Part shown: one piece after another, positions 1-5,454 of the stretch
Layout: each line of letters starts with the position of its first letter
Position numbering within the stretch: the stretch's first letter is position 1
Origin: Deltaproteobacteria bacterium
GTDB taxonomy: Bacteria; Desulfobacterota; Desulfarculia; Adiutricales; JAGVGV01
Length of the DNA: 7,059 nucleotides
Direction of reading: 5' to 3'
Assembly: GCA_020056895.1 (NCBI GenBank)
Contig: JAGVGV010000153.1
Coordinates: 1 to 7,059, forward strand
Notes under the pieces: generated by a model
Database searches by the model: none
What the model saw: only the letters and a program-made list of their open reading frames with translations
What the model was told of the DNA's origin: nothing
Program-made: the position numbers and the translations under genes

Positions 1-362
1 AAATCGATGTGGCGGGGGCGGACCAGGGCGGCATTGGTGAAGACCGATACCAAAAGGCCCCGCTTTTTCAGGCCCACATAGATGTCCTCGAAATCCGGCC
101 GCAAAAGGGGTTCGCCGCCGGTGACCAGGCACCAGACCGATCCCAAGGCCGCGGCCTGGCCGGCGAGGTCGCCGATTTCGTCCGCGCTCAATTCCCGGCT
201 TTTCGCGGTGGAATCGCCGGCCGGCAGGCAGATGTAGCAATGGCGGCAGTCGTTGTTGCACCGGGCGGTGATTTCCAGATCGAAAGACAAAGGCGTCCGG
301 CCGGCCCGGAGTTTGTCCCACAGGGGGTGCCGCTGGATTTCCATGGACGCGGGATCGGCCAT
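1..362 (-). CDS. Radical SAM enzyme, second of the cluster (partial, N-terminal ~120 residues)
   Basis: The minus-strand frame is open from the ATG at 362 to the window edge, so only the N-terminal ~120 residues are visible. The 4Fe-4S/SAM motif CNNDCRHC is at residues 35-42 (CX3CX2C), with another Cys at 45. The SAM-binding GGEP motif is at 82-85, followed by LLRPDFEDIY, typical of peptide-modifying radical SAM proteins. An AGGA sits 8 nt before the ATG and supports this start. The stop of the upstream peptidase/GNAT gene is only 10 nt away, so the two are surely co-transcribed. The visible part resembles the radical SAM/SPASM enzyme at 2056-3318 in motif and layout, which suggests paralogues. 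Whether it has a SPASM domain cannot be seen. It probably acts in the cytoplasm on the precursor encoded at 1792-1980, or on its product. The family is secure; the substrate is inferred from context. Confidence 0.9.
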   Translation of the reverse strand, partial: MADPASMEIQRHPLWDKLRAGRTPLSFDLEITARCNNDCRHCYICLPAGDSTAKSRELSADEIGDLAGQAAALGSVWCLVTGGEPLLRPDFEDIYVGLKKRGLLVSVFTNAALVRPRHID

Positions 363-372
363 GCTTTTTATC

Positions 373-1305
373 CTAAATGGGTTCCCGAACAGGGGAACCG
401 GGAACGTCGTCCGAGAAATCGCCTTCTGGTTTCGCCCATCGGCTTTTTCGGTCTTGGCCTTGCCCCGGCGGCAACAGATCATCGGCCCGGGCCAGGAGCA
501 TTTCCTCCAGCCCGGCGCCCCGGTATCGGGGCCGCACGAAGGTCTGGGCCACGATCCATCGGTCCGCATCGCGCCGGGCAAAGGTCATCCAGGCCGTTGG
601 CTGGGATTCTCCGCACAGGGAAAGGGTCAAGGTCCACCGCCGGACCGGCCGGCCGCGCCAGTCCTTTTCCGCGTTAAACTCTTCCGGTTTCATGGACCGG
701 AAAACATCGTCGCCCAGGGCGGGCATGGGGACCCGGACGCCGAACGAGATTCCTGGTCGTTTCATCCTGAACCAGGCCTTGGCCAGCCTCTGGTACAGCC
801 GGGTTTCCTGGAGCCGCGTCCAATAGGCCGATCCCCACAAATCGGCGCGAAGCCGCCATTCGATCCCCTTGAGGCATAACGCGTACCATAGCCGGGCCGG
901 CCAGGAAGGGGCCGCCGGAACCAGGGGCACGGATCGGCCCCGGCGTTCAATGGCGGTCACGATGCCCAGAAGGTGGTCGTCGAAGGTGGGGGGATCATCC
1001 CTGTCCAATACCCGGTCCGGCCGGGTGACGACAAAGGCCCGCCCCTGGTCCGATCCCGCCGCCACCACGCGGTGGCTGAACAAGTGGTTGGACCTTCGGC
1101 AAACGGCGATGTCCCCCACCTGGACCTCGCGGGCCGGCCGGGATTGGATGCGGAGCCGATCCCCGGGCCGGATGGTGGGATACATGCAGGTTCCATCGGA
1201 ACGAAATGTGGTTCCGTCGCGGTCCGCCAGCACCCGAGCAAACTCCAGGGTTTTACCGGCGGAGGTTGATTCCGAGCGGATGACGGCCGGGGTTGGGTTG
1301 GACAT
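373..1305 (-). CDS. S26/S24-type peptidase domain fused to a GNAT-like acetyltransferase domain
   Basis: A 310-residue protein. Residues ~20-112 match the signal peptidase/LexA-like fold: DGTCMYPTIRPGD at 37-49 corresponds to the usual GxSMxPT..GD box, VGDIAV follows at 63-68, and SHRVV at 77-81 matches the His box of SipW/archaeal-type signal peptidases. The residue normally the catalytic Ser is Cys40 (TGC codon). The later TKGD-like box reads TRPD (94-97). Residues ~113-175 are a helical, Trp/Arg-rich linker. From ~175 the protein looks GNAT-like, ending in a strand plus RYRGAG (260-265), which fits the acetyl-CoA-binding R/QxxGxG/A motif. The last ~28 residues are charged, and the final strands of a usual GNAT fold are missing. 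I chose ATG 1305 because AAGGA lies 6 nt upstream; an in-frame GTG at 1332 has no such site. No signal peptide or clear membrane helix is seen. Leader removal and acylation of the product are inferred. The peptidase-like domain is fairly secure, the GNAT assignment moderate. Confidence 0.8.
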   Translation of the reverse strand: MSNPTPAVIRSESTSAGKTLEFARVLADRDGTTFRSDGTCMYPTIRPGDRLRIQSRPAREVQVGDIAVCRRSNHLFSHRVVAAGSDQGRAFVVTRPDRVLDRDDPPTFDDHLLGIVTAIERRGRSVPLVPAAPSWPARLWYALCLKGIEWRLRADLWGSAYWTRLQETRLYQRLAKAWFRMKRPGISFGVRVPMPALGDDVFRSMKPEEFNAEKDWRGRPVRRWTLTLSLCGESQPTAWMTFARRDADRWIVAQTFVRPRYRGAGLEEMLLARADDLLPPGQGQDRKSRWAKPEGDFSDDVPGSPVREPI

Positions 1306-1333
1306 GCCCGTTCCTTGATGAAGCCCAATCACG

Positions 1334-1639
1334 TTACGGCCGGGTTACCAGAATGCCGCGCCGGACCAGTTCGCCGGCGAAGCCCAGCACATCCCGTTCA
1401 ATCTCCGGGCCGGGGGCGTTGAACCGGGCCGCCAGCAAGGCCGCCACATCCTTCAAGGACCGTTGGCCGTCCAGGGCCTGCCAGATGGCCTGGCCGGTTT
1501 CGTTGAGGGTATATAGATCGTCGTCCGCGTCGCCGATGCCGGCGGCCAGGGGAACAATGAGGATTTCCTCCTCGATCTCCCTGGCCACCACGTTTTCGGA
1601 CCTGGCGCAGACGGCTTCGAGGTCAATCATCGACGTCAT
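1334..1639 (-). CDS. PqqD-like RiPP recognition element protein
   Basis: A 101-residue PqqD-family protein, close to the ~90 residues usual for the family. The pattern is characteristic: a beta-rich N-terminal half (residues 17-45, ending DDLYTLNETG), a helix with AIWQALDG (51-58), then two helices (61-74 and ~79-93) ending in VRRGIL. PqqD-like domains are winged-helix leader-binding modules that deliver precursor peptides to radical SAM or other modifying enzymes. No pqqA, pqqB, pqqC or pqqE is present, so this is a stand-alone recognition protein for a different peptide, most likely the 62-residue precursor just upstream. The start at 1639 is supported by GAAGGAG 4 nt before the ATG. The stop lies 28 nt before the start of the peptidase/GNAT gene. 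It has one Cys (11), probably not structural. The family is well supported; the partner is inferred. Confidence 0.88.
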   Translation of the reverse strand: MTSMIDLEAVCARSENVVAREIEEEILIVPLAAGIGDADDDLYTLNETGQAIWQALDGQRSLKDVAALLAARFNAPGPEIERDVLGFAGELVRRGILVTRP

Positions 1640-1747
1640 GCCGCTCCTTCCGATGTTGAAAGCCGGCGGCCTGGGAAGGAACCTTGGCGCATGGGCCGAT
1701 CCTTTCGGGTGAACGAAGGGCCGCCTGCTTTTTTCTGTTTTTCCAGC

Positions 1748-1780
1748 GGGGGCGATCCATCCCGATGGATGTCCGCCCCC
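1748..1780 (-). other. Strong two-part hairpin between the precursor and PqqD-like genes
   Basis: In the minus-strand transcript GGGGGCG pairs with CGCCCCC (7 bp, outer stem) and ATCCAT pairs with ATGGAT (6 bp, inner stem) around a CGGG loop. A 3-nt GAC bulge on the 5' side separates the stems. It starts 11 nt after the precursor stop codon. It is followed by an A-rich stretch rather than a U tract, so it is not a classic intrinsic terminator. A likely role is 3'-end protection or partial termination, giving more precursor mRNA than enzyme mRNA, as is common for peptide operons. The fold is seen in the sequence; the role is inferred. Confidence 0.6.
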
Positions 1781-1791
1781 CTAGGGCCGGA

Positions 1792-1980
1792 TCAGGAAAT
1801 GTCGCAATCGTAACAGGCCGGCATGGGGCCGGTGACGCAGTTGTACGACCCATTAGACGGCCCCGACGTGGGCGGGTCGGTGCAGCCCTTGCACCCGGCC
1901 AGCACCCGCTCCTCGGGGTGGTTGCGGGTCAGGATCACCAATTCGGGTTTTTGCCACGGTTTCTTTTCGGTCGGCGCCAT
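1792..1980 (-). CDS. Putative Cys-rich RiPP precursor peptide
   Basis: A 62-residue peptide with a two-part layout. Residues 1-28 are a charged, Cys-free leader with KKPWQKPELVIL (6-17) and NHPEERVLAG (20-29). Residues 29-62 form a Cys/Gly/Pro/Ser-rich core with five cysteines at 30, 33, 48, 56 and 59 (CX2C, X14, C, X7, CX2C) and the C-terminal end DCDIS. The core has no Lys or Arg after Lys31. The gene lies between a radical SAM/SPASM gene (75-nt gap) and a PqqD-like gene (152-nt gap containing a hairpin). I chose ATG 1980 because AAGGA lies 8 nt upstream; the in-frame ATG at 1989 has its purine run directly abutting it. The Cys spacing and radical SAM context suggest thioether crosslinks (sactipeptide or ranthipeptide-like), but other radical chemistry is possible. 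It does not look like SCIFF (six Cys in ~45 residues). I recall KPEL...PEE..VL-type leaders in other small peptides near PqqD/radical SAM genes, but cannot check this here. Confidence 0.82.
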   Translation of the reverse strand: MAPTEKKPWQKPELVILTRNHPEERVLAGCKGCTDPPTSGPSNGSYNCVTGPMPACYDCDIS

Positions 1981-2055
1981 GTCATCCATCCTTTCTGTTT
2001 GGGGGACCAATGGTTGGTTTCCTGCCAAGGGCCGGTTCGGCGCTGCTCCCGCCGG

Positions 2056-3318
2056 TCACCGATTCCCCTCCGTCGATAACGCATGAACCCATTTTTTGAT
2101 TCTTTCCGGTCCGTCCACAACGTCCCAGCCGGATTCATTTTCGCTCAGCCAACCCAAGTACCGGGCCTGAATATGAGCCGCCTGGCAGTAATAATCGACC
2201 GGAGTATCCAGATTGCCGTGCTCGGCCCAGGATTTGGCCGGACACTGTTCGCACAGACCCTTTAAAAAACACCGTGCGCAGCGGGCCAGGTACAAGGGAT
2301 GCTTCGCGGCCAGGGTTTTCAGGCGGCGAAAGCGGTCCAGGGCTTGGGCCAGAGTCAACCCGCCGTTCTCCGAATCCGGACCGGCCGGCGTTTCGGCCTG
2401 GGCGCCATCGCTCCCGGTTTTTTCCGGAAAGCCAAGGGGGAAGGTGAGGGCCGGGTCGCGAACCCCCATGCAGGGCTGGACCCGTCCATAGGCGTCGATA
2501 CAGACCCCATGCCCGGCTCCGCAATGAAACAGCCGGTCCCCGGGCGGGGTGAGGAACCGGGCCGCGAATTCGGCCATGCCATGCCGGTATTTCGTTTCGT
2601 CCCGGGCCAGGAAGGCCAGCGTTTCCTGGGGAGACAGGCGCAACGTATCGATGACCCTGTTTTTTTCCGGGTCGTCCCGGCGGCTTCGATGATCCAACAT
2701 AAGCACATAGGCCGGCCCGGCGGTTATTCCGGGCAGGGTTTTGGCCCAGGCTTCGAACTCGGGGATTTCGTGCCGGTTGGGTGGCAGCACCACCCATCGG
2801 ACCACGAAGGGCGCGCCGCACGCCAGCAACTCATCCAGGCCCTTTCGGAACGATTCATGGGACCCCCGGGACCGCGTGACCGCTTCGTATGATTCCCGGG
2901 TCATCCCGTACACGGTGATTTCGATGGGGACCAGGGGCGGGACGCGGGCGAAGAGGCGAGCCACATCCGGCGTGACGAAACAGGCGTTGGTGAAGAGTGA
3001 CACTTTCAGCCCGAGCCGCCGGGCATAAAGGTAAACATCCTGGAAATCGGTCCGGATCAGGGGTTCGCCGCCGGTGAACCGTACCTGGGCGCAACCCAGG
3101 CCGGCGGCCTGACGGAGGATATGGACGACCTGGGCGGTGGTCATTTCGTCCGCCTGGGCCGACGAATCGCTCAAAGGACGATTAATCAGACAATGGATAC
3201 AGCGGTTGTTGCACCGCTCGGTCAGTTCGATATCGAGCTGCTTGAGGCGGGGGCCAACGTCGAGGGATACCGGCGTCCGGTCGGGCTTTCGCCGGACGAC
3301 GTAGGTGGAATCGGACAT
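2056..3318 (-). CDS. Radical SAM/SPASM peptide-modifying enzyme
   Basis: A 420-residue enzyme with a full radical SAM core and SPASM domain. CNNRCIHC (36-43) is the CX3CX2C motif for the SAM-cleaving 4Fe-4S cluster, and FTGGEP (81-86) is the SAM-binding motif. The C-terminal part has eight Cys at 266, 273, 283, 347, 350, 356, 359 and 378. Seven of them fit the SPASM pattern CX11GX4C, gap, CX2CX5CX2C, gap, C, which binds two auxiliary clusters in anSME- and sactisynthase-like enzymes. A Gly/Ala/Glu-rich insert at ~298-320 separates the two halves. There is no obvious N-terminal recognition domain, consistent with use of the separate PqqD-like protein downstream. I prefer ATG 3318 because ATGGGGTGA, close to the full anti-Shine-Dalgarno complement, lies just upstream; GTG 3324 is the alternative. 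It is the first gene of the peptide cluster, 209 nt after the TRAP operon. Family secure; thioether formation is inferred. Confidence 0.95.
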   Translation of the reverse strand: MSDSTYVVRRKPDRTPVSLDVGPRLKQLDIELTERCNNRCIHCLINRPLSDSSAQADEMTTAQVVHILRQAAGLGCAQVRFTGGEPLIRTDFQDVYLYARRLGLKVSLFTNACFVTPDVARLFARVPPLVPIEITVYGMTRESYEAVTRSRGSHESFRKGLDELLACGAPFVVRWVVLPPNRHEIPEFEAWAKTLPGITAGPAYVLMLDHRSRRDDPEKNRVIDTLRLSPQETLAFLARDETKYRHGMAEFAARFLTPPGDRLFHCGAGHGVCIDAYGRVQPCMGVRDPALTFPLGFPEKTGSDGAQAETPAGPDSENGGLTLAQALDRFRRLKTLAAKHPLYLARCARCFLKGLCEQCPAKSWAEHGNLDTPVDYYCQAAHIQARYLGWLSENESGWDVVDGPERIKKWVHALSTEGNR

Positions 3319-3412
3319 TTTCACCCCATCACCGGATACGGTTCAGGGTCCATGGCCCTTGTTCATGGTAAGAATACCACGGTTCGCCATAACGGGGCAT
3401 ATGGATAATGCG

Positions 3413-3429
3413 GTTTGGGATTCCCGAAC
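3413..3429. promoter_or_regulatory. Operator-like quasi-palindrome upstream of the peptide cluster
   Basis: GTTTGGGA-T-TCCCGAAC is an inverted repeat of two 8-bp arms around one base, with a single mismatched pair. It lies about 95 bp upstream of the first radical SAM gene. The size and symmetry fit a dimeric repressor or activator site, but no regulator gene is in the window and the match could be chance. Confidence 0.25.
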
Positions 3430-3441
3430 GCAGGAAGGACT

Positions 3442-3476
3442 CACGCCGGGACCTTGGTCGCGCCGGTCCCAGCGTG
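3442..3476 (-). terminator. Possible terminator hairpin downstream of dctM
   Basis: On the minus strand CACGCTGGGACC pairs with GGTCCCGGCGTG: 12 bp including one G-U pair, with an 11-nt loop, starting 51 nt after the dctM stop. The odd pair is G-U only in minus-strand RNA (A-C on the other strand), which favours function in the dctM transcript. It is followed by TGAGTCCTTCCTGCGTT, a weak T tract, so termination may be partial. Confidence 0.45.
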
Positions 3477-3527
3477 GGGGCCATGGAGGATGGCGTTTTT
3501 GCCTCGAAAGCCATCCCCTGGAACGGA

Positions 3528-4841
3528 TCAGATCAACCAAAGGCTCAGACCGGGGAAGAGCACGCACAGAAACAGAACCAGGATCATGATCAGAACGAAG
3601 GGGAAGGTTCCGGCGAATACATCGCCCAGGGAAATGCCTTGGTCGTCCAAGGCGCCCTTGACCACGTAGGCGGAGATGCCCAGGGGCGGTGTCAAAAGAC
3701 CCACTTCGATGGCGATCACGGTCAACAGGCCGAACCAGACCATGTTGAGCTGCAGGTTCAGGGCGATGGGATGAACCAAAGGGACAACGATCATCATGAT
3801 GGAACTGGAATCCAGAATGGTGCCCATCAGCAACACGATGAAAATGTAGATGGCCAGAAAGGAATAGACGCCCAGCCCGGAGCTTCCGATCCAGGACGCC
3901 ATATAACTGGTTATGCTCGAAAGAGCCAGCATTCGGCCGTACATGTTGGCGGAAATAATCAAGAACAGCACGGCCACCGTTACGTGGCCGGTTTCCACCA
4001 GCACCCGCCAAAGCCCGGCCGGGGAGAGCCGCCGCTTGGCGATGGCCAGGACCATGGCCCCCAAGGCGCCCACCGCGCCGGATTCCGTGGGTGTGAACCA
4101 CCCGGCGTAAATCCCGCCCAGGACCAGGGCCACCAGAAGGGCAATGGGCAGCAGCTTCCAGACGGCTGTTCCAAAACTCATATGCACGGCCGATTTTTTT
4201 TGGGCTTCCGGATCCCCGCCGATATAAGCCGGGTATCGGTACGCCACCACCAGGATCATGATCGAAAAACAGGTGGCGAGCAGGATCCCGGGGAGGATCC
4301 CGGCCTTGAACAAATCGCCGACGGAGGTTTCGGTCAGAACGCCGAAGAGGATCAAAAGGAGGCTGGGAGGGATCAGCATGCCCAGCACCGAGGACCCGGT
4401 GACCACGCCCACGGCGAACCGGGGCCGGTACCCCAGTTTCAACATTTCCGGCACGGCCACCTTGGTGAACACGGCCGCCGAAGCGATGGATATCCCGGTC
4501 ACGGCGGCGAAAACGGCGTTGGCCGCCACGGTGGCCACGCCCAGTCCACCCCGGATACCGTGGAAGATACGGTTGGCCACCTCGAAGGTGTCCTTTCCGA
4601 TATCCGAAACGGATATGAACATGCCCATCAGCACGAACAGGGGAACCACGCCGAAATCATAGTGGCTGATGCTGTCTCCGGCGGCCAACGCCAGCATTTT
4701 TCCTGCCACGGTTACGTTGCCTTTGATCAACCAAACGCCGACGAAGGATAACATCGCCAGGGCGATGGATACGTGCATGCCGGAATAGATCAACAGCAGG
4801 ATGCCGGCGATGGACAGGAGGCCGATTTGGAGGTCGGTCAT
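3528..4841 (-). CDS. dctM: TRAP transporter large permease subunit (DctM family)
   Basis: A 437-residue integral membrane protein, the normal length for DctM (12 or so helices). It forms the ion-coupled (usually sodium) channel of a TRAP transporter with DctQ and takes substrate from DctP. Family landmarks are the GISIASAAVF region (116-125), MLIPPS (155-160), GWFTPTESGA (247-256), GTILDSSSIMM (340-350) and LLTPPLG (382-388). Hydrophobic segments run almost without break from residue 4 to 437. The ATG at 4841 overlaps the dctQ TGA as ATGA, so translation is coupled. It is the last gene of the TRAP operon. The DctM family covers many substrates besides C4-dicarboxylates, so the symbol marks the family and not the cargo. 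Confidence 0.97.
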   Translation of the reverse strand: MTDLQIGLLSIAGILLLIYSGMHVSIALAMLSFVGVWLIKGNVTVAGKMLALAAGDSISHYDFGVVPLFVLMGMFISVSDIGKDTFEVANRIFHGIRGGLGVATVAANAVFAAVTGISIASAAVFTKVAVPEMLKLGYRPRFAVGVVTGSSVLGMLIPPSLLLILFGVLTETSVGDLFKAGILPGILLATCFSIMILVVAYRYPAYIGGDPEAQKKSAVHMSFGTAVWKLLPIALLVALVLGGIYAGWFTPTESGAVGALGAMVLAIAKRRLSPAGLWRVLVETGHVTVAVLFLIISANMYGRMLALSSITSYMASWIGSSGLGVYSFLAIYIFIVLLMGTILDSSSIMMIVVPLVHPIALNLQLNMVWFGLLTVIAIEVGLLTPPLGISAYVVKGALDDQGISLGDVFAGTFPFVLIMILVLFLCVLFPGLSLWLI

Positions 4842-5452
4842 GGTTCGTTCCCGTTTTCCGTTTTTGTGAACGCTCGGATGAAACCCTGGCCGGAGATGAT
4901 CAGAAATTGGATGCCCCCGGCCACGCAGCCGATGAGCACGATCAGTTTCACCGGCCAGAGCGGCGCCTTGAAATCCCCTTCAGCCCCCACGTATTCGGAA
5001 ATGGTCCAGGCTTTGGTAAACATGGGCAGGCTGGCCCAGAACAAAACGGTGAACAGAATGCTTCCGACCAGATGGTGGACGCCCTCGAAGAAATGCCCCA
5101 ACCGGGGCCGGGTTCTCATCAGCCAATTGGTCATCAGGTCGGACCGGGTCAGGCGGCCCACCCGCAGAGTGTGGGCGATCTGCATGAAAACCAGGGCCAC
5201 GATGGACATGGATACGATCTCGGGCACACCCCGGATCGGCCGATTGAAGATGGCCCGTCCTCCAATGTCCAGGTTGATGATGACCAAGAGAATGAACACC
5301 CAAATGGTCCCGATGCCGTTCATCACCTGGCTGATTTTTCCAAAGGTGAATCGTCGGGCGGGGGGAGCCTGGTCCGGACCGTTGGGCCCCGCGCCGCTGC
5401 CTGGCCGGGCCGGGGGAGACCCCGGCCCGTTGTCGGTGAGTGTCTTGGACAC
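4838..5452 (-). CDS. dctQ: TRAP transporter small permease subunit (DctQ family)
   Basis: A 204-residue protein from GTG 5452, with four hydrophobic segments (~44-66, 76-95, ~122-145, ~165-190), as in DctQ. The first ends INLDIGGRAIFN and a conserved Glu (78) opens the second, both typical of the family. The N-terminal ~34 residues are an unusual Gly/Pro-rich extension encoded by a perfect GC-rich hairpin (5406-5429). The GTG lies 2 nt after the dctP stop; GGAG is 14 nt upstream, longer than ideal. An internal ATG at 5323, just before the first membrane segment, could be the true start, which would leave the hairpin as intergenic. It overlaps dctM by four bases. The subunit bridges DctM and is required for transport. 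The family call is secure; the start is not. Confidence 0.92.
   Translation of the reverse strand: MSKTLTDNGPGSPPARPGSGAGPNGPDQAPPARRFTFGKISQVMNGIGTIWVFILLVIINLDIGGRAIFNRPIRGVPEIVSMSIVALVFMQIAHTLRVGRLTRSDLMTNWLMRTRPRLGHFFEGVHHLVGSILFTVLFWASLPMFTKAWTISEYVGAEGDFKAPLWPVKLIVLIGCVAGGIQFLIISGQGFIRAFTKTENGNEP
5406..5429. repeat. Perfect 10-bp GC-only hairpin at the dctP/dctQ junction
   Basis: CGGGCCGGGG and CCCCGGCCCG are perfect complements around a 4-nt loop (GAGA on plus, TCTC in the minus-strand mRNA). It lies 26 nt after the dctP stop codon. All ten pairs are G-C, so the fold should be very stable. A hairpin here could protect dctP mRNA and limit dctQ/dctM expression, since binding proteins are needed in excess. 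The role is inferred. Confidence 0.65.
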
Positions 5453-5454
5453 GC

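Larger units (their letters stand above)
3319..3527. other. Intergenic spacer between the TRAP operon and the peptide cluster
   Basis: This 209-bp stretch separates dctM from the radical SAM/SPASM gene. It contains a 12-bp hairpin (3442-3476), a shorter inverted repeat GGATGGC/GCCATCC (3488-3494 and 3510-3516), and a quasi-palindrome (3413-3429). It must hold the promoter of the peptide cluster if that is transcribed separately, but I see no good -35/-10 pair. A 23-codon aromatic-rich frame (3329-3400, minus) lacks a ribosome site and is not called as a gene. Confidence 0.6.

Noticed and set aside
1623..1853. Minus-strand 76-codon frame between the precursor and PqqD-like genes
   Set aside because: It overlaps the precursor gene, runs through the hairpin and shows no peptide-like pattern; probably non-coding.
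1792..1980. SCIFF-type ranthipeptide precursor
   Set aside because: SCIFF peptides are shorter with six Cys in ~45 residues; here there are five Cys in a different spacing and a 28-residue Cys-free leader.
1684..2079. Plus-strand frames covering the precursor gene
   Set aside because: They have no ribosome site or recognisable pattern, while the minus-strand frame has leader/core architecture, a ribosome site and a fitting context.
1334..3318. PQQ cofactor biosynthesis, suggested by PqqD plus a radical SAM/SPASM protein
   Set aside because: No Glu/Tyr-bearing PqqA-type peptide and no pqqB or pqqC; the nearby peptide is Cys-rich instead.
3319..3412. Sigma70 or sigma54 promoter for the first radical SAM gene
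   Set aside because: TATTCT and CATTAT resemble -10 boxes but neither has a -35 at proper spacing, and no GG-N10-GC pattern of sigma54 was convincing.
3408..4751. Long plus-strand open frame (447 codons) opposite dctM
   Set aside because: Its protein is rich in His, Gln, Asp and Gly with no domain pattern, the typical shadow of a hydrophobic membrane protein gene in GC-rich DNA. The opposite strand is an unambiguous DctM.
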